NCBI GenBank assembly: GCA_020847315.1
Contig: JADLCF010000213.1
Location: 1 to 58,549 of the forward strand
DNA: 58,549 nt
Reading direction: 5' to 3'
From: Bryobacterales bacterium
GTDB lineage: Bacteria; Acidobacteriota; Terriglobia; Bryobacterales; Bryobacteraceae
The notes beneath the pieces were generated by a model. The model was not told the DNA's origin. It was given only the letters and a program-made list of their open reading frames with translations, and made no database searches. This document shows, in pieces, positions 42,651 through 50,989 of this stretch (the stretch's first letter is position 1; the number at the start of each line of letters is the position of its first letter). The translations under genes were made by a program, and so were the position numbers.

Positions 42651-45557
42651 ATGCGGTTTCTTCAAGTTAGCGTTCTTTCGATCCTCATGGCGGCGCTTGC
42701 CGCCGGGCAGACTTTTCACTACGGGCAAGGCGCGCGATTCGTTCTCGGCCAGAACCGGTTTGACGCGCAGGACACCACGCCGCTCAACGCGGATACCGGG
42801 GAATGGCCTGCCAGCCGTTCGATCCTGGGCGCGGCCGGCGGAATCGCCTATGCGAATGGCAAGCTATACGTGGCCGAAGGGAACCGCGTGGGCGCCGTGC
42901 CGCCGAACAACCGTGTGAGCATCTACCCGATCGGCGCGATTGTTCCCGCGACGACCGCTACCTTCCCGAAGGACGATCCGCGCCGTTGCCGCGTCTGCGG
43001 CGGCGAGCCCGACGCCGTCCTGGGCCAGCCGGATTTCGTGAAGCGGGATCCGAACCTGAACCAGACCGGCCTACGGCAGCCGAGCTACGTCCACTCCGAC
43101 GGCCAGCGGATTGTGGTCTCCGACACGGAGAATAACCGCGTCCTCATTTGGAATAGCATTCCCACAGAGAACGGCAAGCCGGCGGACATCGTGCTGGGGC
43201 AGGATGATTTCAACAAGGGCGGCACCGCCCTGGAACCCACCGCCAAGCGCATGCGCGCTCCGCAGGGAGTTTGGATTCAAGGCAACCGGCTGTTCGTGGC
43301 GGATTCGCTCTACCACCGCGTTCTGATCTGGAACAACTTCCCCACGTCGAACAACCAATCCCCGGACGTCGTGCTGGGTGAACCGGATTTCAACACCACC
43401 CGGCCTTCGAACATTCTCGACGACGACATCGCGGTTTCCGCTTCGAACATGCTTAACCCGGTGAGCGTCACGAGCGACGGCATCCGGCTCTATGTCGCGG
43501 ATCTCGGCCACAACCGCATCATGATCTGGAACAGCATCCCCGCCTCCAATAACCAGCCGGCGGATCTCGTGCTGGGCCAGCCCAACCTGACCGATTCGAC
43601 GTCCCGGATTTCGAATAACTCCTCGCGGATGTGCGCCGCGGACGGGAAAGATAAAGACGGCAAGGACGTGTTCCCCACACGCTGCGCCGCCACGATGAGC
43701 CTTCCCCGCTTCGCGCTCTCCGACGGCCAGCGGCTCTACGTGGCCGACGGCGGCAATGACCGGGTGATGGTGTGGAACGACATTCCCATCGCGAGCGGGC
43801 GCGCCGCGGACGTCATCCTGGGCCAGCCCGACGAATTTCGCAACATCGTTTCCGACTCCACGCCCGTCTTCGGTGAAGATGTGAACGAGCAGTTGCGCAG
43901 CGCGGTGGATATCGTTCGCACGCCCACCAGCCTCGCGCACGACGGCCAGAATCTCTATATTGCCGATCCCTTCAACCGGCGCGTGCTCGTCTACACGCCC
44001 GGCGATATGAAGGTGCCCAGAGCGGCCATCCGCAACGCGGCCAGCCTGGTCGTGAACGCGATCGGGACCATCGAGTTTGACGGCAACCTCAAGAAGGACG
44101 AAGAGATCACGGTGAAGATCGGCCATGAGGTCCGAAACACGCAGGGCGTGCTCGAAACCGTGGATGAGAAAGCATACAAATTCAAGTCGCCCGACGTGGA
44201 TAAGTTCACGGAACTGATCCAGGGACTGGCTGCCGCGATTAACAAAGACGCCGGTGACCCGTTGGCCCTGGCGACGCCGAACGTGGGTTCGCGCTCGCTG
44301 ATTCTCACCGCGCGGGAAGGCGGCCCGGATGGAGACTCGGTGACCTTCAGCGTCGGCACGGACGCCACGGACACCAAGCTCTCCGCCACCACCAGCGGCA
44401 CGAAGCTGAGCGGAGGCAAGGATGCCGCCAAGATCGGCGTCGGCTCCCTGATCTCCGTGTTTGGAGAACGCCTCGCGGAGGGCGAAGCCGTTGCGGATAT
44501 GAGCGGCAGCAGCCTGCCCCGCGAACTCGGCGGCGCGGAAGTAATCTGCGATGGGCATGCCGTCCCGCTCCTTTACGTTTCCCCCAACCAGATCAATGCG
44601 CAAGCGCCTTTCGAGTTCCTGGATAGCTTCAGTGCGAGTTGCTATGTGCGCACCCGATTCTCCGATGGGCGAGTGGAAGCTTCCGTGCCCGTGGCGATGC
44701 CCCTGATCGCGCAGAACCCGGGCATCTTCACCTTCTTCGGCCCGGAACCCCGCAAGGCGGTCGCCTTCCACGGCTCCAGCCGCGCCTCCGCGCTGATCTT
44801 TATTGACGGTCCGGCGAAGGCGGGCGACGTGTTGAAACTCAAGGTGCAGGACCGTACCTATAGCTACACGGTGGTGACCGAGGATATCGTCGAGATCACG
44901 GATGACGACCCCAACACGGACGATGCCGCCGTCCGCACGCTCGACGAAATTAACGGAACGAACCGGAACATCCGCGTAAAGCTGATGAACCTGATCAACG
45001 CCGATCCGGACGTGGAAGCATTCCCCACCCCGTTCTTTACCCGTATCCTGCTGCTGGCGCGCCAGGCCGGACCGGAGATGAACGACAAGATCAAGATCGA
45101 GGTGGATAACACCTCGTCGAACAACGTGGCCCTCAGCCAAAGCCGCACGACGCTTGGAGGCGCGAATGTGGCCGGGGCTCTCGTAACCGACGAGAATCCG
45201 CTCGAAGCGGGCGAGTTGTTCGTGGTTTACGCGACCGGTCTCGGCTCGCTCAAGAACGATGCGGATAACAAGCTGCTCAAGACCGGGGAGCGCTACACAG
45301 GCTCAGCCGACCACGAGTTGACGGAACAGTTGGACTCCCTCGCGGCCGCGCGAACCGCCAATCTCATCAGCGCGGTGGCGAAGCCGGGCACGTTCGGGCT
45401 TTATGAGATCACCCTCGAGTTGAATACCAGCGCGCCCACGAATGCCTTTTCGCAGCTAACGGTGTTCCAGAGCTGGTACGTCAGCAACATCGTCACGCTC
45501 CCGATCAAAGCACTGCCGGAACCGCCCACGGAAGCATCGGACACCGCTTCCCGATAG
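42651..45557 (+). CDS. Secreted NHL-repeat protein with Solibacter C-terminal domain (TIGR03437)
   Basis: 968 residues. Signal peptide VLSILMAALAAGQ. Residues about 20-440 hold NHL-like beta-propeller repeats with recurring LFVADSLYHRVLIWNNFP / DVVLGEPDFNT-type units. The stretch from about 597 (SLISVFGERLAEGEAVAD, PLLYVSPNQINAQAPFEFLD) is the TIGR03437 domain of unknown function, common in Candidatus Solibacter. Two related beta-rich inserts, about 465-595 and 712-838, flank or interrupt it. The ORF opens upstream at 42558, but the signal peptide marks ATG 42651. A hairpin terminator follows. It is probably a surface or secreted binding protein. Confidence 0.88.
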   Translation: MRFLQVSVLSILMAALAAGQTFHYGQGARFVLGQNRFDAQDTTPLNADTGEWPASRSILGAAGGIAYANGKLYVAEGNRVGAVPPNNRVSIYPIGAIVPATTATFPKDDPRRCRVCGGEPDAVLGQPDFVKRDPNLNQTGLRQPSYVHSDGQRIVVSDTENNRVLIWNSIPTENGKPADIVLGQDDFNKGGTALEPTAKRMRAPQGVWIQGNRLFVADSLYHRVLIWNNFPTSNNQSPDVVLGEPDFNTTRPSNILDDDIAVSASNMLNPVSVTSDGIRLYVADLGHNRIMIWNSIPASNNQPADLVLGQPNLTDSTSRISNNSSRMCAADGKDKDGKDVFPTRCAATMSLPRFALSDGQRLYVADGGNDRVMVWNDIPIASGRAADVILGQPDEFRNIVSDSTPVFGEDVNEQLRSAVDIVRTPTSLAHDGQNLYIADPFNRRVLVYTPGDMKVPRAAIRNAASLVVNAIGTIEFDGNLKKDEEITVKIGHEVRNTQGVLETVDEKAYKFKSPDVDKFTELIQGLAAAINKDAGDPLALATPNVGSRSLILTAREGGPDGDSVTFSVGTDATDTKLSATTSGTKLSGGKDAAKIGVGSLISVFGERLAEGEAVADMSGSSLPRELGGAEVICDGHAVPLLYVSPNQINAQAPFEFLDSFSASCYVRTRFSDGRVEASVPVAMPLIAQNPGIFTFFGPEPRKAVAFHGSSRASALIFIDGPAKAGDVLKLKVQDRTYSYTVVTEDIVEITDDDPNTDDAAVRTLDEINGTNRNIRVKLMNLINADPDVEAFPTPFFTRILLLARQAGPEMNDKIKIEVDNTSSNNVALSQSRTTLGGANVAGALVTDENPLEAGELFVVYATGLGSLKNDADNKLLKTGERYTGSADHELTEQLDSLAAARTANLISAVAKPGTFGLYEITLELNTSAPTNAFSQLTVFQSWYVSNIVTLPIKALPEPPTEASDTASR

Positions 45558-45574
45558 CGAGCCTGGAACCCGCC

Positions 45575-45850
45575 TCAATGCCGCTGGCGTAGTTCGCGCG
45601 CCAGCGGCTTTCGCTTGGAGCGGAGGAGCAAATCCTCCGCGCGGGCTTCCTCTTCCACTGCCACATAGAAAAATGCTCCTGTCCGGGTAGTGCGGAAGAG
45701 AAAACCGCCGTGGTAATGATCCGCCTCCACGCAATAGTCTAGGCTCTCCCTGGTGAACGTTTCTTCCACTTCCAAGGCCTCGGAGAGGTGCTTGGCGATA
45801 TAGACGAGCACAAGATCCCGGTCAGCGAAGTGGCTCGGTTCGCGCTTCAA
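45575..45850 (-). CDS. Small conserved-looking hypothetical protein
   Basis: 91 residues, soluble, no signal peptide. Segments are DRDLVLVYIAKHLSEALEVE, SLDYCVEADHYHGGFLFRT and GAFFYVAVEEEARAEDLLLR. No family is recognised. The start is a TTG at 45850 with GGAGG about seven bases upstream. The same spot holds an overlapping ATGAATTGA, a two-codon ORF whose ATG is in a different frame. The 3' end overlaps the hairpin that follows the convergent NHL gene. Confidence 0.5.
   Translation of the reverse strand: MKREPSHFADRDLVLVYIAKHLSEALEVEETFTRESLDYCVEADHYHGGFLFRTTRTGAFFYVAVEEEARAEDLLLRSKRKPLARELRQRH
45580..45611 (+). terminator. Rho-independent-like terminator after the NHL/TIGR03437 gene
   Basis: A perfect 10-bp stem, GCCGCTGGCG (45580-45589) with CGCCAGCGGC (45599-45608), encloses a 9-nt loop and is followed by TTT. 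It lies 22 bp after the stop at 45557. It also falls within the last codons of the convergent small gene. The T-tract is short. Confidence 0.6.
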
Positions 45851-45978
45851 TTCATGCCTCCGGCCCCGGCCAATTCCAAGGGGTTGGCGCTCTGCCGGCC
45901 GTTTCCGTGTTCTTTTTCCGTTGCCAGCGCAGATTCTGTGAGAATTTCTTCCATTCCGGCGACTAGATTAGCAGACAC

Positions 45979-47181
45979 ATGGCTCCCTCCGAGAGAGACC
46001 TCTTTGGCGATATCCCCAGCCCCGTTTCGCTGCTCGGCGATGCGGACACCGAACTGTTCACGCTGGCCCTGGCCCTCATCCCCGGCATGGGTCCGCGGCG
46101 GGGCGCCTGCGCGCTTGCAAAATTTGGCAGTGCCCGCGCTGTTTTCGAATCCTCCCGGCGCGATTTGGAGGATGCCGGCCTGAGCGGCAGCCTCGCCCAA
46201 AGCGTCCTGAGCGGAGATAGCTTCGAGGAAGCGATTCTCCAGCGGGAGAAAGCGGCCGATTTCGGAACCAACATCATTCCTCTGGGCGCTCCCCTTTACC
46301 CCACGCTCCTCAGCGAAATCGCCGATCCTCCCCTGGTGCTTTTTGCCAAAGGAGACACGACGCTCCTCAACGCCATCTCCATCGGCGTGGTGGGCACGCG
46401 GCGGCCAACAGTCTATGGCAAGGCGGTCGCGGAACGTCTCTCGAAGGAGATTTCCGACCTTGGCATCACCGTGGTGAGCGGCATGGCGCGCGGCGTAGAC
46501 ACTTATGCACACAGGGCCGCGCTTGCGGGCAAGGGCGGCACCATCGCCGTGTTCGGCTGCGGCGTGGACGTGATCTACCCGGCGGAGAACCGGGCGCTGG
46601 CCTCGGAGATCGCCGATGCCGGGCTGGTGCTCTCCGAGTTCCCCATGGGCTCGCCCTCCTACCCCCAAAACTTTCCCGTGCGGAACCGGATCGTGAGCGG
46701 CCTCGGCCGGGGAATCCTTGTAGTGGAGGGCGCGCAATACAGTGGCAGCGCCATTACGGCGCGGATCGCTGTCGAGCAGGGCCGGCTCGTTTTTGCGGTG
46801 CCCGGCAATATCACGTCAAGAATGAGCTGGGGGCCCAATCTCCTGATCAAACAGGGCGCCACGCTGGTTCAGGATGCCATGGACGTTTTGAGCAATTTGG
46901 ATGTGGAAGACCGTTCACGGGTCTATCAGCGCTTGCACGGCACGGGCGAACCGGCCGCATCGCCGGCCGAGACCTCCCCCGGCGATGCGCCACCGCGCGG
47001 CGCAACCGGCAGCCGCATCCTGCGGGCGCTCAAAGTGGACGAGGGCCGAAGCCTGGACGATCTCCTCGAAGCGTTTCCCGATATGAGTTCGTCGGAGATC
47101 ATCGCCGCCATGTTTGAGTTAGAGATGGAGGGCGCGGTAAAACAGGATGCCGGTCAACGGTACACCAAAATTTGGTGCTAG
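45979..47181 (+). CDS. dprA: DNA processing protein DprA
   Basis: 400 residues. DprA binds incoming single-stranded DNA and loads RecA during natural transformation. The Rossmann core contains IGVVGTRRPTVYGKAVAERL, VSGMARGVDTYAHRAAL, VFGCGVDVIYPAENRALA, SEFPMGSPSYPQNFPVRNRI and VEGAQYSGSAITARIAVEQG. An N-terminal SAM-like helical region (LALIPGMGPRRGACALAKF) and a C-terminal winged-helix domain are present, so it is full length. It lies upstream of topA, a common bacterial arrangement. Confidence 0.95.
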   Translation: MAPSERDLFGDIPSPVSLLGDADTELFTLALALIPGMGPRRGACALAKFGSARAVFESSRRDLEDAGLSGSLAQSVLSGDSFEEAILQREKAADFGTNIIPLGAPLYPTLLSEIADPPLVLFAKGDTTLLNAISIGVVGTRRPTVYGKAVAERLSKEISDLGITVVSGMARGVDTYAHRAALAGKGGTIAVFGCGVDVIYPAENRALASEIADAGLVLSEFPMGSPSYPQNFPVRNRIVSGLGRGILVVEGAQYSGSAITARIAVEQGRLVFAVPGNITSRMSWGPNLLIKQGATLVQDAMDVLSNLDVEDRSRVYQRLHGTGEPAASPAETSPGDAPPRGATGSRILRALKVDEGRSLDDLLEAFPDMSSSEIIAAMFELEMEGAVKQDAGQRYTKIWC

Positions 47182-47297
47182 TCTTGATACTTCATGTCCT
47201 TGAAACTGGAAATTCGCGGATTCGTCCGTCGGATCGGTGGATCTTCATCCGTTAGGCTATTTTAGAAAAGGGGCGTCACCGCCCAAACACTTCGTTC

Positions 47298-49988
47298 ATG
47301 GCAAGCAAGAATCTCGTTATCGTTGAGTCTCCCACAAAGGCTCGCACCATCAGCAAGTTCCTCCCCAAAGGTTACGAAGTGGTCGCCTCCAACGGCCACG
47401 TTCGAGATCTGCCCAACAACGCGGCGGAAATCCCGGCCAGCCTCAAGAAGGAGCCGTGGGCCCGGCTGGGCGTGAATATCGAGGATCAGTTCGAGGCGCT
47501 CTATGTGGTGCCCAAGGATAAGAAGGACCACGTCAAACTCCTGAAGGACCGTCTGAAAGACGCTTCCACCGTCTATCTGGCGACGGACGGCGACCGCGAA
47601 GGGGAGTCCATCAGTTGGCACTTGGTGCAGACCCTGAAGCCGAAGGTGCCGATTCATCGGATGGTGTTCCACGAGATCACCAAGGAGGCGATCCAGGAAG
47701 CGCTCGAATCGCCCCGTTCGATCGACGAGAACCTCGTGAAGGCGCAGGAAACGCGCCGCATCGTGGACCGTCTGTTCGGCTACGAAGTGAGCCCGCTGCT
47801 GTGGAAGAAGATGGCCCCGGGCCTGAGCGCCGGCCGGGTGCAGAGCGTTGCCGTTCGATTGCTGGTGGAGCGGGAACGCCAGCGCATCCGCTTTAAGCAA
47901 GCGGCCTACTATGCCATTAAGGCAAAGTTCCGTTACGGAAACGGCAGCCCGGAAAGCGAATTTGAAGCGGACCTCACCCATGTGGGTGGCCAGCGCGTGG
48001 CCACGGGCAAGGACTTTGACCCCAATACCGGAATGCTTTCGAACGGCGGCTCGATCCTCCGCCTGGATGAAGCCCAGGCCGCTGCGCTCAAGAAACAGTT
48101 GGAGGGCGGCCGCCCCACGGTGGAATCAGTGGAAGAGAAGGCATTCTCGTCCAAGCCCGCCGCCCCCTTTGTCACCAGCACGCTGCAGCAGGAGGGCAAC
48201 CGCAAGCTGCGGCTCTCGGCCCGGCGCATCATGACCGTGGCGCAGCAGCTATACGAAAACGGCTTCATCACGTACATGCGCACGGATTCCACCACGCTTT
48301 CCGGGGAAGCCCTGCATGCCGCGCGCACGCTGATCGAGCGGGATTTCGGCCGCGAGTATCTCCCCGCCCAGCCGCGCCAGTATGTAACGAAAGTGAAGAA
48401 CGCCCAGGAGGCGCACGAAGCCATCCGGCCCGCGGGCAACGAATTCACTCCTCCGGAAGTGGTGCGCGCGCAGTTGGGCGACGAAGCGTTCCGGCTCTAT
48501 CAATTGATCTGGAAACGCACGGTAGCCAGCCAGATGGAAGACGCCCGGGGCACGTTCGTGAACGTCGTTGTGGCCGAGGACGAGATGCGGCTGCGCGCGT
48601 CCGGCAAGACGATTGAGTTTCCGGGCTACCTTCGCGCGTATGTCGAGGGCGAGGATGACCCCGAAGCCGAACTGGCGGACCAGGAGCGGGTGCTGCCCAA
48701 ATTGCAGAATGGCCAGAACCTGAAAACGGAACAGGCCGACGCGCTCGAAAAGGTGACTCAGCCAACCCCGCGCTACACCGAAGGCAGCCTGATCAAGGAA
48801 TTGGAACGCCTGGGAATCGGCCGCCCCAGCACCTGGGCCACCATCGTGGAACTGGTGCTAAGCCGCTCCTATGCGTTCAAAAAGGGCACGGCGCTCGTGC
48901 CTACCTTTGTCGCAATGGCTGTGGCGGCGGTGCTCGAAAAGAACTTTGAGAAGCTGCTCGATTACCAATTCACGGCGGAACTCGAAGACGATCTGGACGA
49001 AATCGCCAGAGGAGATGCCCGCAACAAAGACTATCTGCATAGCTTCTACTTTGGCGACGACGACCCCGGCCTGAAGGACCGGGTGGCGCTCGGTGAGAAA
49101 TCGATCGACCCTCGCGAAGCCTGCCGCTTCGTGCCGGAGAGCCTCGGCCCGGATACGAAGATCGAAGTGCGCATCGGCAAGTATGGGCCATTTCTCTCTG
49201 ATGGAGAACGACGCGCCAGCCTCCCCGAAGACATGGCTCCGGACGAACTCGACGCCGCGACGGCGGAGGAACTGCTTAGCCACTCTTCGAGCGAGGGAGA
49301 TACCCTTGGCATCCACCCGCAAACCGGCGAGCCGGTTTATCTGAAGAACGGGCGCTTCGGCCCTTATGTGCAGCTTGGCGACGCGGGCGAAGGCAAGAAG
49401 CCGAAGATGGCGTCCCTGCTGCCGGGCATGCAGAAGGAATCGGTGGACCTTGAGCAGGCTGTCGCACTGCTCGCATTGCCCAAGGTCCTCGGCAAGAACC
49501 CCGAATCGGGCGAAGACGTGATCGCGAGTAACGGCCGATTCGGCCCCTTCGTGAAATCCGGCGAGGAAACGCGCTCCATTCCCATGGATCGTTTCTCCCC
49601 GGTCAGCATCACCCTTGACGAAGCATTGGCCCTGCTCAAGGAACCCAAACTGCGCGGCCGCGCCTCCGCCAAGCCCTCCGCCTTGAAGGAACTCGGCGAG
49701 CAGCCGGAGACCGGCAAGAAGATCGTCGTGATGACCGGCCGCTACGGACCTTACGTTACCGATGGCGAAGTGAACGCAACGCTGCCGAAGACAACGCAGC
49801 CGGACGCTCTCACCATGGAAGAGGCCGTGCAGTTGCTCGCGGACCGGGCCGCGAAGATCGCCGCGGATGGCGGCGTGCGGCCCGTGCGCAAGATGGGCCG
49901 CAAAGCAACAAAGAAGGCGTCGAAGCCGGCGAAGAAGGCTGCCGGGAAGACCGCGAAAACCGCGAAGACCGCTACGGCGAAGGTGTAG
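47298..49988 (+). CDS. topA: DNA topoisomerase I (type IA)
   Basis: 896 residues. It relaxes negative supercoils. The Toprim domain has VIVESPTKARTISKFLP and TDGDREGE (96-103). The active-site Tyr326 is in ENGFITYMRTDSTTLSG. GLSAGRVQSVAVRLLVERER is the conserved core. The C-terminus has four topoisomerase C-terminal repeats (GKYGPFLS, GRFGPYV, GRFGPFV, GRYGPYV) instead of the Cys4 zinc fingers of E. coli TopA. It ends in a Lys/Ala-rich tail (KKASKPAKKAAGKTAK) resembling a histone-H1-like DNA-binding tail. ATG 47298. The 3' end is duplicated just downstream. Confidence 0.96.
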   Translation: MASKNLVIVESPTKARTISKFLPKGYEVVASNGHVRDLPNNAAEIPASLKKEPWARLGVNIEDQFEALYVVPKDKKDHVKLLKDRLKDASTVYLATDGDREGESISWHLVQTLKPKVPIHRMVFHEITKEAIQEALESPRSIDENLVKAQETRRIVDRLFGYEVSPLLWKKMAPGLSAGRVQSVAVRLLVERERQRIRFKQAAYYAIKAKFRYGNGSPESEFEADLTHVGGQRVATGKDFDPNTGMLSNGGSILRLDEAQAAALKKQLEGGRPTVESVEEKAFSSKPAAPFVTSTLQQEGNRKLRLSARRIMTVAQQLYENGFITYMRTDSTTLSGEALHAARTLIERDFGREYLPAQPRQYVTKVKNAQEAHEAIRPAGNEFTPPEVVRAQLGDEAFRLYQLIWKRTVASQMEDARGTFVNVVVAEDEMRLRASGKTIEFPGYLRAYVEGEDDPEAELADQERVLPKLQNGQNLKTEQADALEKVTQPTPRYTEGSLIKELERLGIGRPSTWATIVELVLSRSYAFKKGTALVPTFVAMAVAAVLEKNFEKLLDYQFTAELEDDLDEIARGDARNKDYLHSFYFGDDDPGLKDRVALGEKSIDPREACRFVPESLGPDTKIEVRIGKYGPFLSDGERRASLPEDMAPDELDAATAEELLSHSSSEGDTLGIHPQTGEPVYLKNGRFGPYVQLGDAGEGKKPKMASLLPGMQKESVDLEQAVALLALPKVLGKNPESGEDVIASNGRFGPFVKSGEETRSIPMDRFSPVSITLDEALALLKEPKLRGRASAKPSALKELGEQPETGKKIVVMTGRYGPYVTDGEVNATLPKTTQPDALTMEEAVQLLADRAAKIAADGGVRPVRKMGRKATKKASKPAKKAAGKTAKTAKTATAKV

Positions 49989-50314
49989 CGCGGAGGACGT
50001 GGGCTGGGTTGCCGGCAACTGTGACACTCGGCGGCGCGGGTCGAAGGACCACGGACCAACACCCTAACCATGGACGAGGCAGCGCGGCTTTCCACTGGAA
50101 TGGCTTAGACTCTCAAAGTAGTCCATCGCGCTAACGACTTTCGTGTGCTTGGCGGCTCACGTTGCGGAGTTTCCGCGATGGACTTCCAAATACGCCGCTC
50201 GATTGCTACCGCCCCGGCGGAGCCGCGGCGCACCCCTTGTGGGATAGATGCCTGCGGCCGCAAAGCCGGCAGATCAGGCTGCCCGGAAGGCGCCGCCGAA
50301 ACCGGCAAAGTCAG
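49989..50314. other. Gene-free interval between topA and the acetyltransferase
   Basis: It holds no intact gene. It is filled by the decayed halves of the tandem duplication: a ghost of the acetyltransferase 3' end just after topA, then a ghost of the topA tail. A short reading frame from ATG 50248 spells KPADQAARKAPPKPAKSATA, the echo of the TopA Lys/Ala tail, and is not likely to be a gene. Confidence 0.5.
50120..50184. repeat. 11-bp perfect inverted repeat with 43-bp spacer
   Basis: AGTCCATCGCG at 50120-50130 is the exact reverse complement of CGCGATGGACT at 50174-50184. It lies in the extra DNA of duplication copy 2. It could be the ends of a tiny inserted element or a stem-loop of a transcript. 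No transposase and no target duplication are evident. Confidence 0.5.
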
Positions 50315-50989
50315 CTACGGCAAAGGCGTTCCATGCAGGATTCTGGCCGGGTTGCCGGCCACCGTCGCTCCCGGGGGTACGTCTCGAATGACCACGGCGC
50401 CCGCCCCGACAACCGCGCCGCTTCCAACGGAAAGGCCGGGCAGCACCATCGCGCCAAGTCCAACGAACGCGCCCTCACCCACCTTCACGCCGCCGCCCAA
50501 CAGAACGCCCGGTCCGAGGTGGGCGAAGTCGCCCACTTCGCAGTGATGCTCCACCACGCAGCCGGTGTTGATCAGGCATCCGGCTCCCACGCGGGATTCC
50601 GTGTTCATCAAGACCCTCGCCATCAGGATGCTGCCCGCCCCCACGCAAGCCGAGGGAGCCACCATCGCGGAAGGGTGCCGCACCGCCTTGGCAGTATGTC
50701 CTGCCGCGGTGAGTTCCATCGAGATCTTTCGCCGCGCATCATTCCCCCCGATCGCGCAGACAAAGCTTCGCGGCCCGGCCCCGAAGACATCCAGAGGCGG
50801 ATTTACAGCGAGTAGGAAAATCTCTTCTCCCCACAGGAGGCGGTTGTCGTCGGCGAGGCGCATGCCGGGATATTGGCCGCTTTCCGCCAAGAACTCGATG
50901 ATCGCCCGTCCCTGCGTGCCGCATCCGTAGACGATCAACTCCGCCACTCCTTCGCCCTGCCCACGACCATTTCGCCAAGTCTCAGCCAT
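50315..50989 (-). CDS. PglD/NeuD-like sugar O/N-acetyltransferase
   Basis: 224 residues. An N-terminal Rossmann-like PglD_N domain (ELIVYGCGTQGRAIIEFLAE) is followed by left-handed beta-helix hexapeptide repeats (VGAGSILMARVLMNTESRVG, GDFAHLGPGVLLGGGVKVGE) and the closing VIRDVPPGATVAGNPARIL. The His in TGCVVEHHCEVGDFAHLGP corresponds to the catalytic His. Family members acetylate UDP-amino sugars for bacillosamine or sialic acid. ATG 50989 overlaps the upstream transferase by eight bases; starts at 50947 or 50938 are possible. The context with a PglC-type transferase supports nucleotide-sugar acetylation. Confidence 0.85.
   Translation of the reverse strand: MAETWRNGRGQGEGVAELIVYGCGTQGRAIIEFLAESGQYPGMRLADDNRLLWGEEIFLLAVNPPLDVFGAGPRSFVCAIGGNDARRKISMELTAAGHTAKAVRHPSAMVAPSACVGAGSILMARVLMNTESRVGAGCLINTGCVVEHHCEVGDFAHLGPGVLLGGGVKVGEGAFVGLGAMVLPGLSVGSGAVVGAGAVVIRDVPPGATVAGNPARILHGTPLP

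Larger units (their letters stand above)
49809..50397. repeat. Diverged tandem duplication of the topA 3' end and adjoining acetyltransferase 3' end
   Basis: Copy 1 is about 49809-50054 and contains the last part of topA plus 66 bp after its stop. Copy 2 is about 50064-50397 and contains the end of the acetyltransferase gene. Three collinear blocks match. Block A: 49809-49835 with 50064-50090, about 20 of 27 bases, including ACCATGGA. Block B: the Lys-tail codons 49922-49985 with 50262-50328. Block C: 50008-50054 with 50351-50397, including GGTTGCCGGC and TCGAAGGACCACGG against TCGAATGACCACGG. Blocks B and C keep a constant offset of 343 from the end of B onward. Copy 2 has about 85 extra bases between A and B. 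Alignment was made by eye. Confidence 0.6.

Noticed and set aside
43071-45140. 689-codon open frame opposite the NHL/TIGR03437 gene
   Set aside because: Low-complexity His/Arg/Val-rich translation typical of an antisense frame; no motif or ribosome site.
50248-50390. Short plus-strand frame from ATG 50248
   Set aside because: Its Lys/Ala-rich content is explained by the duplicated topA tail, and it has no ribosome site.
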